This document shows, piece after piece, positions 12,150 to 23,629 of a stretch of 64,000 nucleotides of DNA. This DNA comes from Tiliqua scincoides (taxonomy: Eukaryota; Chordata; Lepidosauria; Squamata; Scincidae): positions 27,915,109-27,979,108 of the forward strand of contig NC_089829.1 of NCBI RefSeq assembly GCF_035046505.1, read 5' to 3'. Below the pieces are notes generated by a model. It saw nothing but the letters and a program-made list of their open reading frames with translations. It was not told the DNA's origin and did no database searches. Each line of letters opens with the position of its first letter. Within the stretch, counting starts at the first letter, position 1. The position numbers were made by a program, and so were the translations under genes.

Positions 12150-12290
12150 TAAGAACATAGAACATAAGAACTATACATAACATACATACAATAATATATT
12201 GTATATTTTTGTATATAATATATATAACTATATAATAATAATAATATAATTATTATAAGTATAATAATATACATAACTATAACATACAAC
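12150..12290. repeat. AT-rich low-complexity tract at a LINE-like tail
   Basis: 'aagaacatagaacataag' at 12151-12168 resembles the 3' tail of the CR1-clade LINE at 32641. It is followed by ATACATA/ATAATA low-complexity sequence. Confidence 0.5.
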
Positions 12291-12383
12291 AAAGCCCTAT
12301 AGTGAGGTACAACAGGCAGTGACTCCAATGGTGCAACCTGCAATGGAACCTCCATAAAGTGTAATTTTTAATTCAAGGTTTTA

Positions 12384-12927
12384 GGCGCCTATCCTAAGCT
12401 GGGGTACTGCCAATGGCCGGTGTGGTGTCCCTGCAACTGCCATTGCAAAAGTGCTGTAAGACACTCCTACGCCATGGAGAGGGCGCAGCACTGGCGTTGA
12501 AGCCAGAAGCAGTTGGCACCAGACCTCAGCACCAGGAAGATGATTGTAGGGAGTGGCCAGCCGTAAGTACTATGGCTGGCCAGTGATGAGGAGTTCTGGA
12601 GTGGGGGGAAGGTGGGGAAGGGTGGAACTGGGCAAAGGGATGTGGACTACGGGGAGGATCGAGCCTGGGAAAGGGGCTGTTGCCATATCCAGTACACCCT
12701 CACGAGTTGTGGAACCCTATATGGGCCTCCTTGGTTCTGTACCAGCTTAGGAGCTGGTGCAGCTCCAAGAGGACCCTCTGGGGTCACCTGGGCTCAGCAT
12801 GGGCTAAGGGAACATTTGTTCCCTTACCCCAAGGAGACTCCAGTGGCTGCCTAGACCCCACTGGATATAGCAGAGGCCATTTCAGTACCATTGTTCCTTG
12901 CAGCGGCCCAGGGGCTTAGGACAGGGC

Positions 12928-12930
<3 letters not shown>
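12384..12930. mobile_element. About 550-bp MITE, CAATCCTA-end group
   Basis: Starts GGCGCCTATCCTAAGC and ends GCTTAGGACAGGGCTGC, with inverted CCTAAGC/GCTTAGG ends. It carries the shared internal segments. It abuts an (AG)n tract. Confidence 0.6.

Positions 12931-12977
<47 letters not shown>
12931..12977. repeat. (AG)n microsatellite
   Basis: About 23 AG units directly after the right end of the MITE. Confidence 0.95.
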
Positions 12978-12979
<2 letters not shown>

Positions 12980-13749
12980 CCTTGTTAAGGTAGCATGCCA
13001 TTGGTAAATTTTTCTAAAAACATTTTTTTTCTTTGAAAATCCACTGCCCAGTTCATTGCACTTTTTTACAAATCAAAGAGGTTGTTTTTTTTAAAAAAAA
13101 TTGAGTAATCGTATTGATTGACTAAACACTGCCGTCCCGTTTTTCGATAGACACAAGTGGCAAACATGGCAGCTCTTCCTGGTGATTTTCTGCCATGCAC
13201 CAGAAATGTGCTCCCAGAAAGGTATATGACAGATAATGTCATTCAGGAAGGTAAATGGCCATTTTGTGAAATTCATTATTTCTTTGCTGGTATTATCTCT
13301 GAATTATCGTAGCTTATTCAGACTGAGAGCTTTTCAAGGCATAAGTGTCTGAGATCATTTTTCAGCTCATCATCCCATTACCTGTAATGAGAAAATACTT
13401 CTCAACACAGAGATTACTCTTTCAAAAAGATCCCCGGTGAGTGATCCCACTGATGTTAATGATATTTATTAACTGCTGCCCGAATGCAAGAAAGGAATTA
13501 GAGAGAGTGACAACACCCTACATTCCCAGAGAGTAGGCAGATTGTACAGAAGAAGGAGGCATATGACATGCCTTGAAATATCCAACTGTTCTAAATTTAA
13601 TTTTTCTTCCCCATAGATGTAAGCCACCTTTCTCTATGCTCTTCAGTCTCCAGAGCAGGCATCTCCTTTTATCCCTATCTCCATAGCTACCAGTGTACAG
13701 GATGCAAATTCATTGCTGGTAAAGAAACTGCACAGAGCTATTTGCAGTA
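12978..13749. other. Intergenic, repeat-poor
   Basis: No exon or repeat recognised. 13250-13480 is AT-rich and repeat-free. Confidence 0.45.
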
Positions 13750-13919
13750 GGGGCCATAGCTCTGTGGTAGAGCACCTCCTTTGCATGCAGAAGTTCTCTG
13801 GCTCAACCCTTCAAATCTACAGGTAGGGCTGGGAGATTATCCCCTTGGACAGCCACTTCCAGCCAGCCTAGACAATACTGACCTAAATGGACCTGGGAGG
13901 ATTAGTTCAGGACCGAAAG
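13750..13919 (+). mobile_element. tRNA-derived SINE (squamate type)
   Basis: Box A is visible as ATAGCTCTGTGGTAGAGCAC, followed by CTTTGCATGCAGAAG, a degraded box B (GGCTCAACCC), then the SINE body with CAATACTGACCTAAATGGACC. The head is tRNA-like but the sequence is not a tRNA gene: it has no cloverleaf 3' end and continues into a SINE body. Its 3' tail is cut short by the Tigger-like element that begins at 13922. Confidence 0.8.
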
Positions 13920-13921
13920 TA

Positions 13922-14231
13922 CAGTGGTCCCTTCTTATCAGTGGGCTCAGCTTGTGTAGATTTGAATATCCATGGACACCAAGCTCATGGCTGGAAGGCC
14001 TGAGAGACCTCCAAGACATGATCGGAAATGCTTTCTAGTTGTGTCCGAGAGGTCTTCGGAGTCATGGGGAAGTCACCCATGACCTCGCCATGTCTCAAAA
14101 GGGCTCCCGGACGGTTCTGAAAGGCAATTCCGGTTGGCTGGTGCCAGCCCCCAGCAGATTTAATTATCCGTGGAATTTGGTATTCACTGGGGTCTGGGAA
14201 CAGATCCCCCATGGATACCAAGGGCCCACTG
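13922..14231. mobile_element. Tigger-like (Tc1/mariner) MITE
   Basis: Ends CAGTGGTCCCTTCTTATCAG and ...CCAAGGGCCCACTG are inverted, with TA on both sides (13920-13921, 14232-14233). The termini CAGTGG-CCC with ATCC-TGGATACC sub-terminal sequence resemble pogo/Tigger non-autonomous elements. Confidence 0.75.
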
Positions 14232-14404
14232 TATATAAATCCTCATACCTCCCTTGCCTGTGTTGGGCAAGTTGTACACTTCGAGCTCTCCAATGTGCTG
14301 GAACCCTGACCAACTTCACGGGTTTCTGCTGGACAGATCAAGCCCATTTCCTTCAGCTTTGTGAGCATGTAAGCATTCTCTTTTGTTATCCATCATTATC
14401 AGTA

Positions 14405-14773
14405 CAGGTGCGTCTCACTTAACAAGGCATTGGTATACTGTTAGGTTGTTAACATTCAGCCCAATCTAGTGCCTTTGATGGGTAAACAGACACTCCCTGC
14501 CAGATACTAGCTGGCTGCACAGGCTACTGGAGATAGAATTGCCTCTTCTTCGCACTAAGAGTCTCTTTGTTATGTAAACAGATACTCCGCTGCAGGCTAT
14601 GGGAATCCTGACTGCCTCATTAAGAGCCTCTTGGTTGTGCTTTGACCACCTTCATCATTAAGCAGAAGGTTCATCATTAAGCAGTTCATCATTAAGCAGA
14701 AGGTTGTACTAAGTGACACACGTCACTTAATACATCATTAAGCAGAAGGTGTGTATTAAGTGACACACACCTG
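14405..14773. mobile_element. Mariner/Tigger-like MITE with internal duplications
   Basis: Left end CAGGTGCGTCTCACTTAACA faces right end TTAAGTGACACACACCTG, flanked by TA (14403-14404, 14774-14775). Near the right end, CATCATTAAGCAGAAGG is repeated about four times between 14650 and 14750. Confidence 0.75.
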
Positions 14774-14775
14774 TA

Positions 14776-15558
14776 GTTCATTTTCAGAGTGCACTGGTGT
14801 ACATTAATATGGAGGCTCATTATTATCATGTGAAGGGAAAAAATAGATCACATGGCCTCAGTGATCTATTTCATGGCTTCACATTTCAGTTAGTTTCCAA
14901 TCCACTTATTTTACACCCTGATTCCAACCCCAGAGGTCACTCTGATTGAATATATGCTTGGATTTCTACCATTTTTTGTTGCCAATTGCATTACAAAGGG
15001 CCCAAACACTATGGGAGATATGTGATATTGATTAGGGCACAGCCCAGGGATGGCATTAGGGGGTCACTCAAGTCAGGCACTGACTGGGGGCCCAGGACCA
15101 TTGGAAGGCTCAAGGCCATGCTGCAAGACACCAAACACTGCCTCAATTTGGTTGAAAGCCTTGGCAGTAGTAGCAAGAGGAAATGCAATTCTGAGTGCTT
15201 TGCAATGAACACACTGGCCTCTGCCATTTCTTTTAACAACAATGGAATGTGCTCACCCCACCACTGCACAACTGTGATGTAGCAATGGGGATGATGCTTT
15301 ATGAAAGCTGGTTCAATACTTCTCAGTGTCTGAGACTGCATACCAAATGCTGCTACTGCGCCCTTATCCAACAGAACAGCTGCTGAAGATGCTCTCACCC
15401 AACGTACAGTTCCACCTCCTCTCCACTCTCCTCTTCCTCTTTGGATCCAGGAACAGAAGGAATGATGGAGGTGAGCCAAATGAGACTTATGCCTCCTGTC
15501 TGTTGACCTTATGGATGGGCTGGCCCTATACATTGCATTGTTTTTAAAAGGTTGGCAG
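14776..15558. other. Intergenic, possible old repeat
   Basis: 15040-15540 carries 'cacagcccagggatggcatt' and 'ctgggggcccaggacc', reminiscent of unclassified squamate interspersed repeats, but no ends are visible. The 174-codon minus open frame (15009-15533) is not convincing. Confidence 0.35.
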
Positions 15559-15650
15559 TAGATTAGATTAGATTAGATTAGATTAGATTAGATTAGATTG
15601 GATGGGATGGGATGGGATGGGATGGGATGGGATGGATGGATGGATGGATA
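15559..15650. repeat. Compound (GATTA)n-(GGGAT)n-(GGAT)n microsatellite
   Basis: Three successive arrays: about eight GATTA units, six GGGAT units, then four GGAT units. Each could arise from the previous by a simple unit change. Confidence 0.95.
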
Positions 15651-15704
15651 TGGTTTCCCATTCTATTAAAGTTGAATGAACCCTTCTCATGCTTCTAGTC
15701 AATA

Positions 15705-16062
15705 CAGGTTGTGTCTTGTTATCCGCTGGGGTTCTGTTCTGGAACCCCCAGTGTATATAAAAAAAAAATCAGTGTATACCAAATCAATGGAAAAATAGCT
15801 TTAAAGACCCACTTCCAAGATTCTTGCTCCTCCATTGTCACTCCAGAATGCATTGGTATAGACACTATGCCGCATTCAGCCACTAGATGGGGTGAATAAT
15901 GGAATCTAATGGAATGAAATATTTATGTAACAGCATGAAGGTAGAAAATTGGATTTAGGTGCTTTCTTTTCCTTGTTACAAGGCATTTAAAGGTGGACCC
16001 CGGTATCAGTGGTGAGTCAAATCAGTGGATGCCAAAATGAGTGGATACTAAGGTCCCACCTG
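15705..16062. mobile_element. Tigger-like (Tc1/mariner) MITE
   Basis: Left end CAGGTTGTGTCTTGTTATCC and right end GGATACTAAGGTCCCACCTG are inverted, with TA flanks (15703-15704, 16063-16064). Sub-terminal CTGGGGTTCTGTTCTGGAAC is typical of Tigger/MER2-style elements. Confidence 0.75.
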
Positions 16063-16064
16063 TA

Positions 16065-17979
16065 TGCAGAATAAATGTCAACATTTTCTCCTACTGAAAA
16101 ATGTCTCTGTGTGTGTCTGTGAGTGTGTAATTTTGTTGCATCCCCAGATGAATATTGTCAAAGAAACTTTGGCGACCAGCCTGGAATTCACATTCCATCA
16201 CGCAAATACAGCTTCAATCACAAGAACATTCAAAGTCAGAACAAGCGAGATGCAAACAGAGGCAAACTGAAATGCTATTTGGAATTTGTAGACATATTCT
16301 GATACAGTTTCACCCACTGTTTGCCCAGCTGTGAATCGGAATTGATTTTTCTGCAGTGAAAGAACACAAGTATGCAGGTAGCATAAGCTCTAGCATGTAA
16401 TTTTTTTTTAAATCAGATAATATTATTTGTAAATGTCATTTTCTTTTCTTTGCCTTATCACTGTTCTTCCTCTCCTTCAAATATATTTCTTCCTCATCCC
16501 CATTACTTTACCTCATTCTCTTACTCAAGTTGTTTCAACATCAGAGACCAGTTCCCTTCTGCCACTGGTGATATGCTGCTTATCATTTGGGTAGTCTCTT
16601 CACTCTTTTTGTTTTCCAATTTCAATATCAACTTGTCAAAAAAAAAACATGGCAACCATCCAGGAAAAAATGCAGTGTTTTTATTTTATTTTTTGCTCAC
16701 GTGTACCACATCCTGTGCCAACTTTCATTATGGCTGCTTTTCCAAAGGCATCTAATCCATGTTTCTTTGCAACAATGGAAAGAGGAATGTATATAACTAT
16801 GTACATGTTTGGGATAAATTGATCCAACGACCTGAAACAGTAGAGCTGGCCATAGGCAGCTGCTGAGTGGGGTCCAGAAGCCCACAACCAGGATTCAGAT
16901 GTGGGAGGTCAAATTGGAATTTTAAAAAAAACCCAAAGAATCAGAGCTTGGAAAGACTACTGTAGACCAACAAAGTACGCCTGAAACAGGCCTTGTAGCC
17001 CTTCCTGTTCTACAGAGAGTCAGTCAGCCTGGGTAACAGCAGAGTTACTGTGGTGCCTAGGAGTCCTTTCCTGCCTAGAGTGTTCTCCAATCCTTAGCTC
17101 TAGCAGCTCACTGTACAGAGGAGCCACACATGGCACCAGAGACTCTTAGTTCCAGCCCTAGCCACCTCGGATGTAGCTGTTTCAATACACGTTAGAAACA
17201 TGGCTTTTCTGTCCTGCTATCCTGCCCCAACCTGAGGCCCACAGATGGTGCTGATAAGGTTCAGGAGAGGAACAGTGCCATGCATAGCTCATTGCAGAAT
17301 TGAGCAGACTCTGGCTGTGTACAGGGCATTCAAAAACAGATCCAGTCTTGCTCCAGTCTTGATCTGGCATTAACTGAAGACTTAAGTAGGCTGGCTGTCA
17401 GGTTGAAGTTTCTAGCTCCATCCCCTCCGAAGAAACTGTTGGTGGTTAAAGAGGCTTGTCTTGGAGATGCTTGCTCCGATGGACTTGGGAGCATCTCACT
17501 GCCATTGGAAAGCATGTGGCAGCATGGCAGTGCTCTCACAGAAGGAGGCCAAAGTTACTTTCATGTAATTTACAGATGGAGGCATTGCTATTTCTTGAAG
17601 CTCTCCTCCCATGGGAGTCTTAGGCAGCACTTTCTGCTATGACAAATTACGTGCACAAAGTGTTCATTCTGAAATATGAAACGTTAACAATGGAGAATTC
17701 CTAAACAAGGTCAGGAAATTTGGAATGCCGGAACCTGGGGAGAAATCTGGATGTGAATTTTTGGAAGCATTCCTGTTCATAATGACAGTAACCATTTCCA
17801 GGGTTTCTTGCTTATAACCCACTCTTTAGGTCCGAGAAGTGTCCACCGAAGCCAAGTGAACCACACTCAATGCCAATTTGATCATGCCTTCAAATGTGTT
17901 CTATTAAGTTGGTTCATTGCAACGAGTTTATTATGTAGAACTAATAGACACTGGTATTTTTTCCCCCTTTTATACATAA
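16065..17979. other. Intergenic, no gene seen
   Basis: No exon or well-marked repeat on either strand. Several short open frames are unsupported. Confidence 0.4.
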
Positions 17980-18480
17980 TACAATGTACAGCATAATAAG
18001 ATTCCGTTTATTATTTCATCAGCTCTTTACAGTTTGATAATGGATGACAGACGCAAGCAAAAACATTAATCACAAGGAGGCACTAACAAGAATCCGACGC
18101 TGTCACTTTCCATCAAAAAGAATTCTTCCAATTATTTAATCTAGGCTCGGTATGGTCTCTCCTCCTCCCTTTTCCTTTCTTCCTTTTTAGCACTTGGAAA
18201 TATATAATAAATAAAGCCACCTTGAGCTGCATTTAAGCAATGCTTCCATTTTGCTTGCTTTCTTACATTGTGAAAGATTATGCAGAATCAAGAAAATGAA
18301 TAACAGGAAGGAGGAAAACAATAAAGGCTCATTATTTCCTAAAGAATGACATTTAATAACTTTTAGAAAGCTGCTCCCCTGACAGGCTGTGCCTGATGGT
18401 CATTATCCAATAATTTAACACAAAGTGTTCCCAGAAAGCCAGCTTCATCAAAAGATGATTTTAAATTGATTTCCTCCTCC
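17980..18480. promoter_or_regulatory. Candidate conserved non-coding block
   Basis: AT-rich, repeat-free and of balanced complexity, flanked by repeat-rich DNA. This is the texture of conserved non-coding elements near large developmental genes, and in mammals CDH13 lies next to MPHOSPH6. Inference only, since conservation cannot be seen in one sequence. Confidence 0.2.
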
Positions 18481-19484
18481 CCTCCCTCTTTTTTTGTCAT
18501 TTAAAATTCAGACAAAGATTCCCCCCCCCCCCTTTAAAAATAGTTTTTCGGTTTAGATGAACTCCAACATGTAACACCGAAGTCAGTAATTGTTGCTCCT
18601 TCCGTTGCAGACAGCAGTTCTGGAACTGTTTGTATATTATCACAATGAGGTTTCAAAATGAGCTATTGTGCCCATAAAAAAAGGATAATATTGTTTCACA
18701 GAAACTAATTGGAAACTTGTTTTTTTGACTAAAGTAGTTATTATTTCCATTAAGGGGGTAAAGGAAGAACATGAAATTCACCTTTATCTTTCTTCCAGCC
18801 TGCTGTCTTCGGTTATTTATTCAGACTGAAATTAAAACCTGACAAAATCCCAGAGTGGTGTTTCATACCAGTAAAAGATTACTCTTCTGGAAAGAAACTT
18901 TTATATGAAATTTCATTATGTTGTTAGAGATACATTTATTATATATAAAAATGGAATGCATAATTCAAAGATATGTGCCTCACTTTAGACAGAAAGAGCA
19001 CTATCATGTGACCAAGATGTAATAGGACTGAGTTGAAAGTTTTCCCTTGAGAACTTAACAGCTCAAATTTGAGGTTTGGGGTAAAGTAGGGGGAATGAAA
19101 CTGGTCAGATATTTTACCCCTCTCCACCATCAGCATATTGGCAGTGGTAGGGGCAACAGCATGACTCTTCTCCATGGCTAGCAGCTGCCATTTTTCCCCC
19201 ATAAGCCCCTCTGTGTGATGCTAAGTCATGATGCAATCTCAAACAGAGGAGGTGATATGGCAAACAAACAGCAGGCTGCCAGTAAAGAAGAATAGGTGCC
19301 ACTGCAGATAAGACCAAAGGCCCCCATGCATATTTGGTGGAGAAGTTGTACAAGCATGCAGCACCATTAGATACCACCTCCACATATAACATTGAACCAC
19401 AATGATAAATACATACCTAGCCAAGGTGTGAACTAACTTATCAAGACAGGTACATGTTCATTTATTGACTGATGGGCAGTCCAA
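18481..19484. other. Intergenic, no gene seen
   Basis: A 10-12 nt C run lies near 18522-18533. 18540-18930 is also repeat-free and AT-rich. No exon recognised. Confidence 0.4.
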
Positions 19485-19993
19485 TCCTGAGCTGCCTGGC
19501 ACACTGGGCTGCAGTGGCACTGAAAATGGCTGCTGCGAACAATCCAAGCAGCTGCCACCTCGTCCTCGGAAAAAGGGGACTTTTGTCCCCTTCCCCTGGG
19601 TAAACTGAGTAGCCCCGCAATGGGGCTACTTGATTCTATGGCAACCCGAAGGTCGGCGTAGAATCAAGAGCCTCCATGTTGGGCAGCCAACCCGACACAG
19701 AGGCTGTGGATCTGGTGGAATGAAGCTCCACTGATCCCGTCTCCCTCCTGCCCTGCTCCCTCCCCCCAGAACGCCTCTTCTCCACCTTCTCCCAGTCCTC
19801 CCTCTGCCTCCCCCCACCCTGGAATGCCTCCTCCCCACCTACGTCTCCACTGCTCAGCAGTTCACATGACTGCTGAGCTGTGGAGCTCCGGTGCTCCACC
19901 AGCACTAGCCCAGCACTGGCCAGCGCTAGGCTAGCACCGGCAGAACGCTGGCGCTAGGGTTCGTTGGCATGCACTCCTTAGGATTGGACTCTC
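19485..19993 (-). mobile_element. About 510-bp MITE, CAATCCTA-end group
   Basis: Left end AGTCCAATCCTGAGC and right end CCTTAGGATTGGACTC form clear inverted repeats. The internal GGGGACTTTTGTCCCC is itself palindromic and is shared with sister copies in the opposite orientation. The long open frames here on the - strand are by-products of GC-rich repeat sequence. Confidence 0.75.
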
Positions 19994-20265
19994 AAGTATT
20001 ATCTTCTTCATCTCCTGACTTCTGATTACCCTATGAGTATCCTGTTCTGTGCTATAAAGGAGTTATAGGTCATAAAAATGGTGCTAAGAGGTGCAATTGG
20101 TTGCAAAGGGTTGCCAGTTGTGGGGGGAATACAAAAGAGTGGCTGAGCACTGGTGTCAAGAGCAGGTGGCCGCTTGCTGAAGGAATGTAAAGTCCTCACG
20201 TGTGCTGATGTCCAGCTGCTGTGGCTCATGGCTATGCTAGCCTATAGGTGGACCAATGGTCCGAA

Positions 20266-20440
20266 GATGAGAAGATGCTGTGTTTCAGTGGTAGTGCACC
20301 TGATATGCATGCACAAAGTTAACAGGTTCAATCCCTGTCATCTTCAGGTAGGAGAGAGAAAGTTCCTTCTGAAACCCCGGACAGCCACTATCAATTGATG
20401 TACAGCACTGAGCTAGATAGTCCAAGGCCTGACCCAGGAA
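20266..20440 (+). mobile_element. tRNA-derived SINE (squamate type)
   Basis: Box-A-like TTTCAGTGGTAGTGCACC, then ATGCATGCA, box B GGTTCAATCCC, the CATCTTCAGGTAGGAGAG body and a 3' part with GAGCTAGATAGTCCAAGGCCTGA. A fuller copy than most others in the window. Confidence 0.8.
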
Positions 20441-20799
20441 AGGTAGTTTGTTCATTTGCTCCAGGATATGTTCACTTGCCTATACTAAAGCCATCTATCC
20501 ATTTTTCCTCTCTCTTAATGAACACACATGGGCACTGATGCACATGATGCATACACTGATGCACAATTCTATGAATGACAGAGGAGGGCACATGAGCATA
20601 AAATTTACTTTCATTTTACCACATGCACATCTTCCGTGGCTGGCAATCCTGAATGTGAGACTGACGCTCAATGAATCTCAAATTGACACTAAATCTCTCT
20701 CCACCCAGATTTCAGCTGGATCTCTCACCAACATTCCTGCAGTGGCTCATGAATTTAAACATGGTGCAAACCTATAGGGTAGTATGAAATATGCTCTAT
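20441..20799. other. Intergenic, no gene seen
   Basis: No repeat or exon recognised. The open frame at 20448-20777 has no family resemblance. Confidence 0.4.
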
Positions 20800-21120
20800 T
20801 TTTTCATGGTTTTATTTTTTATTGCCAAGTATGAAATGTGAATTACATGGAGGGTGCTGCTAATTACTTTCCTCCTCCTTAATTGGAATGCATAAAAAGT
20901 TCATTGCCATTCGTCCACATCCAAAACATGTGAATTAGAAATGTTTCAGTGTGCTAATCCCCTGCTTGAAATGCAGAGTGAGAAACACACGCGTGATCAT
21001 ATGACAAAGGGACAAACCCGACCTCCATTGAAGCACCGGGAAAGTTGCCACCAGCTTAATTGATTCTGTCCCAATTACCTTCATTATGCATGAGTGACAG
21101 CATGGACTAGCTTGGGTACA
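20800..21120. promoter_or_regulatory. Candidate conserved non-coding block
   Basis: Repeat-free, with several homeodomain-type cores (TAATTA at about 20861, CTTAATTGATT near 21056, CCAATTACC near 21071) and ATGCATGAG. Inference only. Confidence 0.2.
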
Positions 21121-21491
21121 TTTAGGCCTGGAAAGAACATCCCTGCAGAACAGGGCTCACACTTTCATGGATGTTCTGAGAAGCCTGCTGAAATTCCCCC
21201 TCTCCCCACCCCTTCTCCTCTTCTTACCTTCTTGTTTTTATTCTGTATGATTCTGCCATATCTGGATAGTAACTGTGAAAGGCCAAGTGACACTAACAGA
21301 TAGCGATGAGAGTGAAATTAATGTTTTACTATTACTGATGGCAAAAATCCACCCCAAGTCAATTGATTTATGTATATTTTAACACAATGAATAATGCAAC
21401 TGTGTTCATGTCAATTATTTTTAAATGATGTATAGTATGGATTTTAACACTGTAGATCATTCACAGGAAGCTCCATTGAAACCCATAGTAG

Positions 21492-21498
<7 letters not shown>
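21121..21498. other. Intergenic, no gene seen
   Basis: Nothing recognised. Confidence 0.4.

Positions 21499-21528
<30 letters not shown>
21499..21528. repeat. (TC)n microsatellite
   Basis: About 15 TC units. Confidence 0.95.
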
Positions 21529-21532
<4 letters not shown>

Positions 21533-21833
21533 ACTGGCTGCTATCTAAGTGTTAAAAATGAGCCACAGGTAACCAATGAAAGAGAGACAGCAGCTGGAAA
21601 CCCAGAGTCAAGCCAGATGGCAAAAATGAGATACCAACAGTGGAGAACCTGCTGGAGCCAGAAAGCAGGCAAGAGCCAGTAAAGATAATCATGGCCCAGA
21701 CAAAGTCTCCACCTGAATAGGAGGCATAAGCTTCAGAGACCCCCATGACCCTGTCCCTCCTTACCTTGCTCTTCTTATATCTTGATTCACTCCAACCCAT
21801 GACTTTTTTTCCTCTGACTCCACCACTCTCAGA

Positions 21834-21907
21834 GCTCAATCCTATGCCCTGTGCTCAGAAGTAAGTCCCATTATAGTCAATGGAAAAGTGTGGATAGGAC
21901 TGCAGCC
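21834..21907. mobile_element. Short palindromic MITE copy
   Basis: AGCTCAATCCTATGCC ... CTCAGAAGTAAGTCCCATT ... GATAGGACTGCAGCC. It is slightly internally deleted relative to 3431-3517, and is directly followed by a longer MITE of the same end group. Confidence 0.75.
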
Positions 21908-22482
21908 TCGGAGCCGGATCCTGTGGTCCACGGCACGGCTCTGCACTGCGGACCACAGTTGCAAAGGTGCCATAAGGCACATTTGCGGGGCTTAGCACTG
22001 GGCTCCCACCAGAGCTAGCCCAGCACTGGCCGGAGCTGGGTTGGCACGCGGCGGTCGCCCGGGTTCCGCGGCTCGGCGGTCTCCTGGACCGTTGGGCTGC
22101 AGAATGGGAGGTGGGGGTGTGGCCGGGGGCGTGGGGGAAGTGTTCTGGGGAGGGGGAGGTGTGGCCAGGGGCGGGCGGGAGGCGTGTTGGGGGGAGGGAG
22201 TAAGGCGGATCCGCAGAGCCGAGCTCCACAGGATCCAAGGTGGTCGTGCAGGGCTGCATACCCTACACGAGCGCCTTTACTTTAGCGTCAATCTTTTGGT
22301 CGCTGCTAAAGTGAGTAGCCCCATTGCGGGGCTGCTTCGCTTACTCAGGGGAAGGGGACAAATGTCCCATTCTCTCAAGGAGCCTCCTTCAGTAGCGCGG
22401 GAGGCACAGGATCTAGCGGCAGCCCTCCACGGAGCCGCCGGACCTGGGCGCTGCGGGCAGCTCCGAATTGGGCTGCCCTTCA
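21908..22482. mobile_element. About 575-bp MITE, CAATCCTA-end group, very GC-rich
   Basis: Starts CGGAGCCGGATCCTGTGG and ends CCGAATTGGGCTGCCC. It contains GTAGCCCCATTGCGGGGCTG, itself a hairpin, and GGGGAAGGGGACAAATGTCCC, as in the other long copies. The many CpG sites suggest a comparatively recent insertion. Confidence 0.7.
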
Positions 22483-22898
22483 CCTAAAGTCCTATTGCTC
22501 ACTTAAAAGGCCCCACCCCTTCTCCATTCCAGCCCCTTTCCTTGGAACGCCCTCCCTGATCACCTGCAGCATGCCCTCTCTCTTCAATCCCTCCTCAAAA
22601 GCCATTTTTTTCCTATCAAGTTTTTGACCAGGCCTTTCCATCAGGCCAAACCAAGCAGTTACCCCAGGCAGCGGGGGGGGGGGGATCTCTGCCTGCCTAC
22701 TTGCCTTCACTGATCCTCCTTCCACTCCCTGGATTGGAAAGGGAAGAGGGGGACAGAAAGGAAGAGTTAATGTGGATGGTTCTGAGCTGGAGAGCAGGAA
22801 GAGCAAACAGTAGCACATACTCAGGTAAGGGGGCAGCATGTTATGTGGCACCTCAAAAGGCCTTGGTCTGGTCCTGCCTTTGATTCTACCTCTTAGTC
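22483..22898. other. Unclassified repeat-like segment
   Basis: 'ggaacgccctccctgatcac' and 'caggccaaaccaagcagtta' resemble widely dispersed squamate sequence, but I cannot assign a family or ends. A G run (about 11 nt) lies near 22672-22682. Confidence 0.35.
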
Positions 22899-23269
22899 TA
22901 GGTGTGCCCAGATTGTGCATCGCAACGCTTTAGTATGTCCCAGCACACTCACACTGGAGCCAAGGGGTGTCCTTAGTGGCCCCTTCTACCTGGTGGGCAC
23001 TTTCGTGGGTGTCATCGTAGATCTCATGAAATCTCACAGGATCCAAGATAGTGGCACCCAAATATTGTGAGATATTGGGACCCCATTGGGACCCCAATTG
23101 GGACCCCAATCCTAGGTGTGTCTACTCAGAAGTAAGTCCCCTTATAATCAGTGGGGCTTACTCACAGGTAAGTTGAGATAGGATTGCAGCCTAAGATGGT
23201 GGCACCCAGCTGAGCCAGGAAAAAAAGGCTGCAGAGGCACTGTGACCCAGTTAAGTTTGGGAACCACTG
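22899..23269. mobile_element. hAT-like MITE split by a palindromic MITE
   Basis: The right end AAGTTTGGGAACCACTG is a standard hAT-like terminus. The left end (TAGGTGTGCCCAGATTGTG) is a weaker match. Internal text around GGATCCAAGAT and CTCATGAAATCTCAC matches the element at 45371-45602. A short palindromic MITE sits inside at 23101-23191. Confidence 0.6.
23101..23191. mobile_element. Short palindromic MITE nested in hAT-like copy
   Basis: CCCCAATCCTAGG ... CTACTCAGAAGTAAGTCCC ... GTGGGGCTTACTC ... ATAGGATTGCAGCC. It interrupts the hAT-like copy 22899-23269, so it inserted later. Confidence 0.75.
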
Positions 23270-23298
23270 CAACATTCTCTCTACCTTACTGCAACTAA

Positions 23299-23476
23299 GG
23301 CGCAATCCTAACCAACTTTCCAGTACGGACATAGCTGTGCTAATGTGGCGTGCACTGCATCCTGCAGTGGGGAGGCAGTCAAGGGGGCCACCTCAAGGTA
23401 AGGGCATGCTTGTTACCTCACCTTGGGGCTACATTGCAGCTAGGTCAGTTCTGGAAAGTTGGTTAGGATTGCACTC
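23299..23476. mobile_element. 178-bp MITE with 22-bp near-perfect inverted ends and TAA duplication
   Basis: The ends share GCAATCCTAACCAACTTTCC in opposite orientation (left 23302 on, right ending about 23473). TAA stands on both sides (23296-23298 and 23477-23479). A 3-bp TWA-type duplication with G-rich outer ends fits PIF/Harbinger elements. The copy looks young. Confidence 0.8.
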
Positions 23477-23629
23477 TAAGCCTTACAACCTGAAATCATA
23501 TCTTCCCTATCTCCCTTGACACCAACTGCATCCCTTCTTTTGTTGGCTCCCTTGCACCTATTTCAGATTGGGAGCATCTTAGAGACCAGTCTCTTGTAAA
23601 GTGATGCTTGGAAAGACCCTTGACCATCC

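Noticed and set aside
13750-13822. tRNA gene
   Set aside because: A and B boxes are present, but box B is damaged and the sequence continues into a SINE body with no tRNA 3' half.
19626-19905. Gly/Arg-rich open frames on the - strand
   Set aside because: They are translations of a GC-rich MITE shared with other copies in the window.
21908-22482. CpG-island promoter
   Set aside because: The CpG-rich sequence is the interior of a MITE with sister copies elsewhere. No exon follows.
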